A DNA stretch of 14,125 bases, taken from NCBI GenBank assembly GCA_026985785.1, contig JALSPT010000072.1, forward strand, positions 1 through 14,125. The letters are read 5' to 3'. The stretch is from Anaerolineales bacterium. Lineage in GTDB: Bacteria > Chloroflexota > Anaerolineae > Anaerolineales > DRMV01. The notes under the pieces were generated by a model. It had not been told where the DNA came from. It did not search any database and worked only from the letters and a program-made list of their open reading frames with translations. Positions 1 through 7,569 of this stretch are shown here, in pieces (positions within the stretch are counted from its first letter, which is position 1; each line of letters opens with the position of its first letter). The position numbers and the translations under genes were made by a program.

Positions 1-210
1 GGAGCGAAACGACAGATGTCACCATGGCAAACCCATTCACCGCCTGTTGCCCCCCGCCAGGAGCGTAGATTGAAAACGGGTTTATACCGGTGAGCCCCCC
101 GGTAGCCTTGCCGCACTCCTTCCCCACACCACTTCTCAGGGCTCTTCAAAAGTCTCGTCCCTGGTGCTCCCCCACCCTCCCCTAAAGCGAGTCGCGCCGT
201 GCCTTCCCTT
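1..210. other. Non-coding stretch downstream of ftsK
   Basis: I see no convincing gene or known RNA in this stretch, which lies after the ftsK stop codon and reaches the window edge. The only structure is an inverted repeat, TACCGG at 85-90 and CCGGTA at 99-104 with an 8-base loop. On the minus strand it is followed by a mixed sequence rather than a clean T run, so it is a poor intrinsic terminator. The region may also contain the leader of a gene beyond the left edge. Confidence 0.4.
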
Positions 211-2358
211 TCAGTCTGAGATATCGGGGTCGCGCAGGTGAAATTCCTGGTCAGGGCCCAGGAGTACCTCTCGCTCTTTGCCCGGCCCTTGCGCTGGCGA
301 AACCACACCAACTTCTTCCAACTGCTCAATCAGCCGCGCTGCTCGCGGGTAGCCCACCCGCAATCGTCGCTGGAGCATGGAGGCGCTGGCGCGTTGTGCG
401 CGAATGACCAATTGCGCTGCTCTTTCTAGTAGAGGATCATAGCCAATGGCTACCTCTTCCCCTTCAGCCAGCAGTTGCTCCCACGGGGGCAAGCCGTCAG
501 AAGGTTCAGTGTGCTTCTGCCAATAGGCTATCACGCGCGCCACCTCTTTGTCGCTCACCAACACGCCCTGGGCACGCACCGGTGCGGGCGCGTCAGGCGG
601 TTGGAAAAGCATGTCGCCCTTCCCCAACAAATGCTCTGCGCCAGTGGCATCCAGAATCACCCGGCTATCAGTACCTGAAGCCACAGCGAAAGCCAACCGC
701 GCCGGGAAGTTGGCCTTGATCAGGCCGGTCACGACGTCCGTGCTGGGGCGCTGAGTGGCCACGATAAGATGAATTCCGGTCGCACGCGCCATCTGCGCCA
801 GGCGGACGATGTTGTGCTCCACCTGCTCGGGGGCGAACATCATCAAATCGGCAAGTTCGTCGATTAGCACCACGATGTAAGGCAACGGCTGACCGCCCTT
901 CCGCTGGATTTTGCGGTTATACGAAGCCAGGTGGCGAGCACGGTGTTGCTCCAGCAGGCGGTAACGGCGCTCCATCTCGGCCACCACCCACCGCAGGGCA
1001 GCAAGTACGCGCTCCATATCACTTTCCACCTGCCCCATCAGATGCGGCAAACCGTTGAAGCGCAGCAGTTCCACCCGCTTGGGGTCGATCATCACCAGGC
1101 GGAGGTCTTCGGGAGTATTGTTCATCACCAGGCAGGTGGCGATGGCCGCGATGCACACAGACTTGCCAGAGCCGGTGGCCCCAGCCACCAACAGGTGGGG
1201 CATTTTGGCCAAATCCGCCACCACCGGCCGCCCGGCCACATCTCGCCCCAGGGCCAGCGCCAGGGGCGAACCCAGCCGCTGGAAGGCTTCGGAGGTGAGC
1301 AGCGGGCGCAGCCGCACGGCAGCGGCTTGGCGATTGGGAATTTCGATGCCGACGTACGAACGCCCCGGCACCGGTGCTTGCACCCGCAGGCGCTCCGCGG
1401 AAAGCGCCAGGGCAAGATCGCGCTGCAAGGCAGCGATCTGGGCGACGCGCACTTTCTGGCGCTGGGGTTCGCCATCTGCACCAGGTTTCTCGACGAAGCC
1501 GGGCTCGACGGCAAACTGCACCACCGTGGGGCCAACCTGTACGCCCACTACCTTGGCCGGGATGCCAAAATCGGCCAACGTTTTCTCGATCAGGCCAGCA
1601 GTAAGATGGATGTGGCGCTCGTCGGGGCGGGAGGGCGATTCTTCCAGCAACAGGCTCAGGGGCGGCAGGCGCTCGTCGCGCGGGCGAGGTTTCGCAGGCG
1701 CGCTGGCTTCTGCCCCTCCAGCAATGGGCACCTGCCGTTGAAACGCTTTGGGCAAATCGGGCTTGGCAGGCCGTTTTTTGCGAGATGGTTTGCGCTTTTC
1801 TTGCGACGCCACGACCACAGCCCGCGGCTGAGGCGGCATCTCCGGTGGAAAAAGCCAGCGCTTCAGGCGTTGCCCCAGCCGTTTCCCCCACGGCGAGCCC
1901 AGCAGCGGTCCGGCGGCCAACGCGAGCAACAATAGGGCCCAGGCACCACCCCGCCGCGCCAGCAAGAGGAGAAACTCAGCCAACCCCCAGCCGATGGCGC
2001 CGCCCCATCCGGGTGCCTTGGGGCTCGGTAACACATGCCCACCAGCCAGATCAGCGACGCCCAATGCCGCCAGGAAGGTAGTCTCCCACGCCGTAATGCG
2101 TCCCCACGGCAGGTTTTCGGGCGGGGGGGCCTTTTCGGCCACCCACAGCAGCAGATACAGCCCCGCGGCGGCCAGCCCACCAATCACGCCAGCGATACCC
2201 CATCCCAACCCGGAAAACAACAAAGCCACCAGGCGGTCGAGCCATGCGCCGTGGCTCCACCCTGCCCAGCCCAAGAGCAGCACAGCCGCCCAGGCCAGAA
2301 GCAACACGCCCAAGGCGTTGAGGAGCAAGTTTCGGGTGCGAAGGAGGAAAGTGTACAT
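211..2358 (-). CDS. ftsK: DNA translocase FtsK/SpoIIIE
   Basis: This is a 715-residue membrane-anchored DNA pump that moves chromosomal DNA through the division septum and, in well-studied species, activates XerCD recombination at dif. The N-terminus has about four hydrophobic segments (near 10-32, 42-73, 92-112 and 121-153). A short basic/proline-rich linker follows (about 170-230). The motor then has an alpha/beta part (about 245-375), a Walker A motif GATGSGKS at 393-400 and a Walker B VVLIDELADLM at 496-506. The C-terminal winged-helix gamma domain, which in FtsK reads KOPS-type DNA signals, spans about 640-700. The length matches SpoIIIE/short FtsK proteins rather than the 1,300-residue E. 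coli form. It is the last gene of a minus-strand run, starting 11 bp after the preceding stop. The ATG has no clear Shine-Dalgarno because the upstream bases are a 16-bp tandem repeat. The family call is secure; the exact start is less certain. Confidence 0.96.
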   Translation of the reverse strand: MYTFLLRTRNLLLNALGVLLLAWAAVLLLGWAGWSHGAWLDRLVALLFSGLGWGIAGVIGGLAAAGLYLLLWVAEKAPPPENLPWGRITAWETTFLAALGVADLAGGHVLPSPKAPGWGGAIGWGLAEFLLLLARRGGAWALLLLALAAGPLLGSPWGKRLGQRLKRWLFPPEMPPQPRAVVVASQEKRKPSRKKRPAKPDLPKAFQRQVPIAGGAEASAPAKPRPRDERLPPLSLLLEESPSRPDERHIHLTAGLIEKTLADFGIPAKVVGVQVGPTVVQFAVEPGFVEKPGADGEPQRQKVRVAQIAALQRDLALALSAERLRVQAPVPGRSYVGIEIPNRQAAAVRLRPLLTSEAFQRLGSPLALALGRDVAGRPVVADLAKMPHLLVAGATGSGKSVCIAAIATCLVMNNTPEDLRLVMIDPKRVELLRFNGLPHLMGQVESDMERVLAALRWVVAEMERRYRLLEQHRARHLASYNRKIQRKGGQPLPYIVVLIDELADLMMFAPEQVEHNIVRLAQMARATGIHLIVATQRPSTDVVTGLIKANFPARLAFAVASGTDSRVILDATGAEHLLGKGDMLFQPPDAPAPVRAQGVLVSDKEVARVIAYWQKHTEPSDGLPPWEQLLAEGEEVAIGYDPLLERAAQLVIRAQRASASMLQRRLRVGYPRAARLIEQLEEVGVVSPAQGPGKEREVLLGPDQEFHLRDPDISD

Positions 2359-2364
2359 GGGAGG

Positions 2365-2412
2365 CGTCGTTACTTGGTTGCGTCGTTACTTGGTTGCGTC
2401 GTTGCTTGGTTG
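2365..2412. repeat. Three tandem 16-bp repeats
   Basis: Three head-to-tail copies of cgtcgttacttggttg lie at 2365-2380, 2381-2396 and 2397-2412. The first two are identical and the third has one change (a to g). The array covers the last codons and stop of the membrane regulator gene and ends six bases before the ftsK start codon. Because 16 is not a multiple of three, each copy is read in a different frame, and the regulator's stop codon falls in the copy nearest ftsK. Confidence 0.9.
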
Positions 2413-4298
2413 TCCGGTAGTTGCGAGTGGGTGGAGCGGGCGCGAGCCTGGGCTTCCATTTCCAGGAGCACCCGCACGACTTCTTCCACCGCGGTACGCT
2501 GCTTGCGGTAGAAACTGGCCTCGGAGAGCGCCAGGCGGGCGGCCACGTCACGCACTTTATGCCCCTGGAGGAATTTCATCTCCAGGATGTTGTACAACAG
2601 CCATTCGGTGGTGAAGCGCCGCTCGCCCGCCGGACGCAGGCGCTCCACCGCGTCCCGCAGCACACTGCGGACGGCCTGGCTGGCGTCTTTGTCTTGCTCG
2701 GCCATGGCCTGCTGCACGACCTGCAGCCCGGTGAGGGGGTTTTGCGAGAGCCGGGGGCCGCCCCAGTAGTGGCTGAGAGCGTCTTTGACCCACTGAGCCA
2801 GTTCTGCCGAGGGAGGCAGGTCCTCCGGCGCGGCCAAGACCTGGCGTTGATTGTACCGCGCCACGGCACGCAGGCGGGGGATGAAATCATCGCCTGCCTG
2901 AAGTCCCTGCAAGGCGCGTGCCGCAGCCTGCCCGCCGGCGTAGTAAGCCAGAGCGAGGGCTGCTCGCCGTGCCAGCAAGTGCAACAGCCCGCGCCCCTCG
3001 CCACGGGGTACTCGCGCTGCAGCAAAACCCAACACCCCCAGCAACATCTCACTTTCAGGATGGCGCAAAGGGAGCAGGAAGTAACCATCCCAGCGCAGCA
3101 GGCCACCCTGACCCACCACCTCGTCCAGCAGCGCCTCGGCGTGCTTCTCGGGCAGGGCAACTTCTCCCCCTACGCTAACCAGCAAGCCCAAATGGCCTTC
3201 CTCGACCGCCGCGATGAAAGCATGAGGTACCTGCAGCTGATCACAAAGGGCAGCCAGCACGGCTTCCAGAAACTGCTCCAGATCCTGACGGGTGAACAAG
3301 CGTTCTTCCAAACGGTAAAGGTTGGTTAGCAATGGGTCGTTCTGCCATCCGCCGAGCAGAGGCTCCCAGAGGGAGGCGGTAGCGCCAATGGCATGCTCGA
3401 GGAGGAGAACACTCAACACCATGGTGAGGGGAACCAGCATGGTATACGGCTGGTGTAGGTAACGGGCACCCAGGCGACGCACGGCGGTAGTGAGGGCAAG
3501 TGCGGTAGAGACGGTGACCGGCCCACGCAACAGCCAGCGAAACAAACGCACCCGCACCACCCGGTCGGGCCAGGCTGCGCCAAAAAACGCTACCGCGTAC
3601 GCCATCAGCACCAGCAGCACCGTGGTGATCAGATTGCTCAGGGTGGCCAGAAGCCAGAAAAACAACGGCGCACCGCTGGTCAGGGAACCGAGGAAGGCAG
3701 GATAGGGAAAAGCGCCTACCGTGGGTGCCAAAGCCCCCAGCAAAAGATAAGCCATGCGGCGACGGCTGGCACGCACCACCGTGCGGCGGTAGGCGCGGAC
3801 AAAGTGGAACCAAGCCCAGGCCATCAGCAGGACGTACACACCCGCAAACACCCACATCCACCCTGTAGCCTGGTAGTGAGGCAAAGGGGCTGTGGCACGG
3901 AAAGGCCCCAGCAGCCACCCTTGCAACACGCCCACCGCGCCAATGGCTGCCACGGCATACGCCAGCCAGACGGTAGCCCGCCGTCGTCCCCGAGAGGGTT
4001 TGCCCGTCGTAGCCAGCAAAGCATCGGAAAAATGCACATAGGCCGCCGGAAGAAAGACGATCCCCAGCCATTGCAAGCGGAACCACGCCGCCGCGAGGGA
4101 GGGATTTTGCGCCGCATTGCCCAACGCCCGCCCGCCAAAGGTGGCCGCCAACGCCGCCAGCATCACAATATACGCTAAGGTAACGCGGTTGCGAAGGTTG
4201 AAGGTGAGCGCATAGAACCACAGCGAAAGCGCCGTGATACCAATACCGGCGGCTAAGACTTGGTTAAAAGCGCGAAGGAACAACAAAGGGGCGCTCAT
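2370..4298 (-). CDS. Membrane-bound regulator: multi-TM, GAF-like, C-terminal HTH
   Basis: This 642-residue protein looks like a membrane-tethered one-component transcription regulator. The N-terminal half has about eight or nine hydrophobic segments (near 12-33, 39-57, 71-91, 108-130, 146-167, 182-203, 210-240 and 282-304), resembling the 7TM sensor region of some histidine kinases. A GAF-like domain follows (about 325-455). There is no H-box and no HATPase domain. Instead the C-terminus carries a helix-turn-helix of sigma-region-4/LuxR-like appearance at about 565-612, with KVRDVAARLALSEASFYRKQ at 581-600. I infer that a membrane or intracellular signal sensed by the first two parts controls DNA binding. 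Its start codon overlaps the acetyltransferase stop by 4 bp (ATGA), so translation is probably coupled. The last residues are encoded by the 16-bp tandem repeats, making the tail (after about 620) low-complexity. The domain layout is visible; ligand and targets are unknown. Confidence 0.75.
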   Translation of the reverse strand: MSAPLLFLRAFNQVLAAGIGITALSLWFYALTFNLRNRVTLAYIVMLAALAATFGGRALGNAAQNPSLAAAWFRLQWLGIVFLPAAYVHFSDALLATTGKPSRGRRRATVWLAYAVAAIGAVGVLQGWLLGPFRATAPLPHYQATGWMWVFAGVYVLLMAWAWFHFVRAYRRTVVRASRRRMAYLLLGALAPTVGAFPYPAFLGSLTSGAPLFFWLLATLSNLITTVLLVLMAYAVAFFGAAWPDRVVRVRLFRWLLRGPVTVSTALALTTAVRRLGARYLHQPYTMLVPLTMVLSVLLLEHAIGATASLWEPLLGGWQNDPLLTNLYRLEERLFTRQDLEQFLEAVLAALCDQLQVPHAFIAAVEEGHLGLLVSVGGEVALPEKHAEALLDEVVGQGGLLRWDGYFLLPLRHPESEMLLGVLGFAAARVPRGEGRGLLHLLARRAALALAYYAGGQAAARALQGLQAGDDFIPRLRAVARYNQRQVLAAPEDLPPSAELAQWVKDALSHYWGGPRLSQNPLTGLQVVQQAMAEQDKDASQAVRSVLRDAVERLRPAGERRFTTEWLLYNILEMKFLQGHKVRDVAARLALSEASFYRKQRTAVEEVVRVLLEMEAQARARSTHSQLPDNQATTQPSNDATK

Positions 4299-4831
4299 GC
4301 CAAAGGAAGGGAAAAGAACAGCGCGGCGTCGCCGTTGGGATAGTAACCATACTGAAAGCCACTAAACACAAAACCCAACCGCCGCGCCAACCCCACCGCG
4401 GGGCTGTTCCGAAAGGAAGTTTCCAGCACCATGCGCCGCTCTCCCCGCTCGCGAGCCCATTCACTGGCGGTCAGCACTAAGGCGCTGGCTATGCCCTGGC
4501 GACGCCAGGGGGTATCCACCACCAGATCGGTGATCCATAGCCCTTCGATCGGCCCGCCGACCGCTGCTGCCAGGTAGCCCAGCGGGCGGCCATCGTGCAG
4601 AGCCACCAACAGCAGCCCCCGCCGCTGCCAGTCGTCCATCAGCCGCTGGGGATCCCGGGGATAGGGCAACTTCAAAGGGCGCGGCAGGGGAACAGGGACA
4701 AAAGTCGCACCAAAAGCCCCCTCCTCTGCCCATGTCATGCGCCACACGGTATGGCTGACGGCAACATGGTCGAAGGCCACCAGGTAGGGAATATCGCTTG
4801 CCAGGGCGGTACGCAGTTCGATTTTGGGCAT
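4295..4831 (-). CDS. GNAT family N-acetyltransferase
   Basis: This 178-residue protein is a GCN5-related N-acetyltransferase, which transfers an acetyl group from acetyl-CoA to an amine on a small molecule or protein. The acetyl-CoA pyrophosphate-binding motif A is clear at about 101-120, with the core RRQGIA at 110-115 after the strand LWITDLVVD. Motif B is seen at 141-154 (RNSPAVGLARRLGF), where Asn142 and the helix fit the fold, and a final strand (GDAALFFSLPL) closes the protein. The length is normal for a stand-alone GNAT. It starts 3 bp after the stop of the membrane-anchored protein and overlaps the next gene by 4 bp, so it sits firmly inside the operon. No Shine-Dalgarno is seen, which suggests translational coupling. 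The substrate cannot be read from the sequence. Confidence 0.88.
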   Translation of the reverse strand: MPKIELRTALASDIPYLVAFDHVAVSHTVWRMTWAEEGAFGATFVPVPLPRPLKLPYPRDPQRLMDDWQRRGLLLVALHDGRPLGYLAAAVGGPIEGLWITDLVVDTPWRRQGIASALVLTASEWARERGERRMVLETSFRNSPAVGLARRLGFVFSGFQYGYYPNGDAALFFSLPLA

Positions 4832-4834
4832 GGT

Positions 4835-5524
4835 TCAGGAATTGGGAGGCGGAGCAATGTGAATGCGGATGCGGCACGGCGGCAGGCTCTTGCCTTGATT
4901 GTCCACCACCACCAGTTGGAGCACGTAATCGCCCGGCGGAATGGTCGTGGTATCCCATTTTTCCACCAGCGCGCCGTTTTTGACCGGCGTATGGCTGGCA
5001 AAAATGGTCAGAAACAGCGCCTGGTCTTCTGGGGCAATGTCCACTTTGTAGAAACCGAAGTTGGGCAAGATAGCCGACCCTTCGATGTTTACCTCACCGC
5101 TAATGGTGTGGCCGCTGGGCGGTTGGGTAATTTCCACTTTGCCCGGCACGCAGCCTTCGGTGTTCACCCGCGGCGGGGGGATGGGGGTAGGGGTCTCCAG
5201 CGGCACCCCGGCTGTAGCGGGCGTGCCTGTGCCCGGCGTGCCGGAAAGCGAAACCGTGGGCGTGGGCAAGATCACCGCGGCGCGATAAGGGGCAACGTAA
5301 GTTGCAGCCGCGAACACGGTGAGGACAAGAAAGAAGGTCAACCCCATCCCCCACACACTCTGCCGCAGTCGCTCTTCGGCGTGCTCCCGCTCCAGACCAA
5401 AAATGGCATTCTGCAGGCGCCGCCAGGCGCGCCACCCCCGCAGCGCATAGAGCAAAAACGCAGCCCCCAGGAAGAGATAGATCAGCGTTTGGTAGGTTTG
5501 CAAAAAGTTCAACAAGCCGGGCAT
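4835..5524 (-). CDS. Membrane-anchored protein with Pro/Thr stalk and putative extracellular beta domain
   Basis: I do not recognise a named family for this 229-residue protein. It has two hydrophobic helices, at about 11-28 and 57-80, joined by a charged cytoplasmic-looking loop (WRAWRRLQNAIFGLEREHAE) and so forming a hairpin anchor. A Pro/Thr/Gly-rich stretch follows (about 86-118), a composition common in exported cell-surface stalks. The C-terminal 110 residues are rich in alternating hydrophobic strands (VEITQPPSGHTISGEVNIEG, then GDYVLQLVVVDNQGKSLPP), like an immunoglobulin-type beta sandwich. Two cysteines (in EGCVPG and PPCRIRI) flank the domain and could pair. I infer a protein held in the membrane with its C-terminus outside. 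It lies 67 bp after the nucleoside phosphorylase gene in the same operon. The function is unknown. Confidence 0.75.
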   Translation of the reverse strand: MPGLLNFLQTYQTLIYLFLGAAFLLYALRGWRAWRRLQNAIFGLEREHAEERLRQSVWGMGLTFFLVLTVFAAATYVAPYRAAVILPTPTVSLSGTPGTGTPATAGVPLETPTPIPPPRVNTEGCVPGKVEITQPPSGHTISGEVNIEGSAILPNFGFYKVDIAPEDQALFLTIFASHTPVKNGALVEKWDTTTIPPGDYVLQLVVVDNQGKSLPPCRIRIHIAPPPNS

Positions 5525-5591
5525 AGGGCCTCAGGGCGGGTAGCGGTGGGGAAAGGATGAGCTCCGCCGGTATGGCAGATGGTGGAAAGGG

Positions 5592-6446
5592 TCATGGTAG
5601 AGCCTGGAGCACGCCGCGTAGCAGGGCGAGCAGTTTCGGGGTGATCACTTTTCCGGCCTCCAGCACCTCTTCGTGGGTGGTAATGGTGCTGCCGTCCAGG
5701 TTGGCTTTGTTGCTGATACCAGAAATGCCCAGTACCCGGGTGCCGCCGTGGCGCGCGACGATGACTTCCGGCACGGTGGACATGCCGACGGCGTCCACGC
5801 CGGCCACACGCAAGAAACGCAGGTCGGCTGGGGTTTCGAAAGACGGCCCCGCGAGCGAGGCATACACCCCTTCCCGCAAGAGAATGTTGCGCTGCCGAGC
5901 AACCTGGCGCGCCAGTGTTTGCAGGTCGGGGTCGTAAGCGCGGCTCATATCGGGGAAACGGGGGCCAAGTTCGTCCAAATTGGGGCCTCGCAATGGATTG
6001 AGGCCCGCCATGCCAATCAGATTGAGATGGTCGGTGATTAGCATCAGGTCACCGGGGACGAATTCGGGGTTCACCGCCCCAGCGGCATTGGTCACGATCA
6101 AGATTTCCACCCCCAGGCGTTGCATCACCCGCACCGGCAGCCCCACCTGCGCCATGGTGTAGCCTTCGTAATAGTGGACTCGGCCTTGTAAGATCATCAC
6201 AGGCTGGGAGGCCAGCCTGCCGAGCACCAGCCGGCCAGCGTGCCCCGGCACCGTGGAGACCGGCCAGTCGGGCAGTTCAGCGGTGGGAATGACGGCCACC
6301 GCTTCAGCCTCGTCGGCCAACGCCCCCAATCCAGAGCCCAAAATCAGGCCCACGCGCGGGCGAAAATCACCCGCCCGCTCCCGCACGGCGGCGGCAATGG
6401 CGTCGATGTCTTGCAGGGCAAAGAAATCGGGTTTTCGGAGCAACAT
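5592..6446 (-). CDS. punA: Purine-nucleoside phosphorylase (trimeric, type I)
   Basis: This 284-residue cytoplasmic enzyme cleaves purine nucleosides with phosphate, giving the free base and ribose-1-phosphate in purine salvage. Landmarks of the trimeric PNP/MTAP family appear in order: the phosphate-binding loop GLILGSGLG at 33-41, PGHAG at 67-71, GRVHYYEGY at 88-96, TNAAGAVN at 119-126, AGPSFET at 199-205 (Glu204 binds the base), VGMSTVPE at 220-227 and SNKAN at 245-249 (Asn246 at the catalytic position). The Glu/Asn pair points to guanosine/inosine-type substrates rather than methylthioadenosine. The length is typical of the family. The ATG has a good Shine-Dalgarno (GAGG, 7 bases upstream) and lies 24 bp after the recombinase-like gene. 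All key residues are present, so it should be active. Confidence 0.94.
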   Translation of the reverse strand: MLLRKPDFFALQDIDAIAAAVRERAGDFRPRVGLILGSGLGALADEAEAVAVIPTAELPDWPVSTVPGHAGRLVLGRLASQPVMILQGRVHYYEGYTMAQVGLPVRVMQRLGVEILIVTNAAGAVNPEFVPGDLMLITDHLNLIGMAGLNPLRGPNLDELGPRFPDMSRAYDPDLQTLARQVARQRNILLREGVYASLAGPSFETPADLRFLRVAGVDAVGMSTVPEVIVARHGGTRVLGISGISNKANLDGSTITTHEEVLEAGKVITPKLLALLRGVLQALP

Positions 6447-6470
6447 CTCGGAACCTCATGGGAAAGGGTT

Positions 6471-7394
6471 TCAGGGAGTATCGTCTGCCATCGAAGGCAA
6501 TTCGGCGGGGGGGAGATCTTTACAGGCTTCCCTCAAGCGGCGAAGCAACAAACTGGTCGAGAGGGGATTAGCATGCCCCATTGCCGCGCCAATAGTGTGT
6601 GCCGGGGTGCCTTCCTTCATCATGCGATAAGCCGCCGTTGTCCGCAACAGGCGGGGGGTGAGCACGGTTTCCAATCCGGCCATCATGCCCCACTGGCGCA
6701 AAGCATGCCAGACGCTTTGGCGCGACAGCGCCCCTCCCTGCTGGCTCAGGAAGACATGGGACTCGTTTTCGCGGCGTACGAAATCATTGCGATTTTGCGA
6801 AAGATAGCGACGCAGCGGCTCGTATGACCGCCCAAGAGGCCATTTCTCCAGCGTGCCGCTGATATGGGGCAGCCAAACGGTCTTCTTTTCCAGGTCGATC
6901 TGGTGCATCTCCATCGTCAACAGCAGGTTGACGGGGAAACCCCATTCGGCCAGCAGCGCAATCATCGCCAGGTCGCGCGATGCCTGGCGTTTGCCCGACG
7001 TCAGCAGGGTCTGCCAAAGGCGTTGCAAATCGGCTGTGCTCAAGCAGGTGGTAGGGCGCGAAGGCCGGCTTTGCTCCAACACGTCCGTAAAGTGCTCTTC
7101 TGAAGGAATAAAGCCTTGTTCGATGCGATGGGTCATCAGCAGACAACGCTCCAGCACCCGCAAGGAGGCCAACCGTCTATGGACGGTGGCGCGCCGTCGC
7201 CCTTGCCGGGCCTCGGCCTGCAAAAAGCCGACCACATCCTCCGAGGTCAGCTCCTGGGGGGGTACCGGTTTGCCCTGGGCTTTCAAGAAATCGAGAAAAC
7301 GCCGAATATCGCTCGCATAGGCGCGCGCCGTGGTGGGGCTATACCCTAACAAGCGTTGCACTTCCTCGGTGAAGTTCGGCAACCATTCATCCAT
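6471..7394 (-). CDS. Tyrosine recombinase-fold protein lacking catalytic residues (XerD-like)
   Basis: This 307-residue protein has the two-domain layout and length of XerC/XerD recombinases: a SAM-like core-binding domain (about 5-90, with YSPTTARAYASDIRRFLDFL at 18-37) and a catalytic-type domain (about 115-295). By eye alignment to XerD, most active-site residues are gone. The first Arg (in GLRVSE) is Pro154 in GFPVNL. The His of HxxR is Arg248 in PRLLR, although Arg251 is kept. The following His is Thr252, the LGH His is kept as His274, and the tyrosine nucleophile (QIYTHV) is Leu283/Leu284 in SLLLRRL. It should not cut DNA but may still bind it or a partner. The reading frame is intact and the ATG has a good Shine-Dalgarno (GAGG, 7 bases upstream), so it is not an obvious pseudogene. 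It heads the operon that ends with ftsK. Confidence 0.85.
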   Translation of the reverse strand: MDEWLPNFTEEVQRLLGYSPTTARAYASDIRRFLDFLKAQGKPVPPQELTSEDVVGFLQAEARQGRRRATVHRRLASLRVLERCLLMTHRIEQGFIPSEEHFTDVLEQSRPSRPTTCLSTADLQRLWQTLLTSGKRQASRDLAMIALLAEWGFPVNLLLTMEMHQIDLEKKTVWLPHISGTLEKWPLGRSYEPLRRYLSQNRNDFVRRENESHVFLSQQGGALSRQSVWHALRQWGMMAGLETVLTPRLLRTTAAYRMMKEGTPAHTIGAAMGHANPLSTSLLLRRLREACKDLPPAELPSMADDTP

Positions 7395-7441
7395 GAAACA
7401 TCCTCTTGATACAGAAAGTATGGGTAACGTGCGTACGCGCT

Positions 7442-7447
7442 ATTATA
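7442..7447 (-). promoter_or_regulatory. Candidate -10 box for the recombinase-like operon
   Basis: On the minus strand this reads TATAAT, a perfect sigma70 -10 box, about 48 bases upstream of the recombinase-like start codon. No good -35 lies at 16-18 bp; a TTGAAA at 7473-7478 is 25 bp away, which is too far. A perfect 8-bp palindrome GCGTACGC (7431-7438) sits near the expected transcription start and could be an operator half. Without a matched -35 the call is tentative. Confidence 0.4.
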
Positions 7448-7569
7448 TAACGTCTTTTGGCCTTTCGGGTTCTTTCAAGAGCTTTTTCCTCCTTTTTTCA
7501 TCGGATATTCATGTGGCAGGCAAGGCAGACTTACCACGTCATAGCACGCACGCTGTACCCCGGTGCGCA

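Noticed and set aside
1..210. A possible riboswitch, T-box, tmRNA or RNase P fragment
   Set aside because: I compared the minus strand by eye with consensus motifs for these classes and found no full match. A covariance-model search would decide.
931..1935. A 334-codon plus-strand open frame inside ftsK
   Set aside because: The opposite strand encodes the conserved FtsK motor, and the product is His/Gln/Arg-rich with no domain, so it is a shadow frame.
7476..7502. An eight-codon minus-strand open frame (MKKGGKSS) upstream of the recombinase-like gene
   Set aside because: It lies upstream of the predicted -10 box so would not be in the transcript. The A/G-rich run is more likely an AT-rich upstream element or chance.
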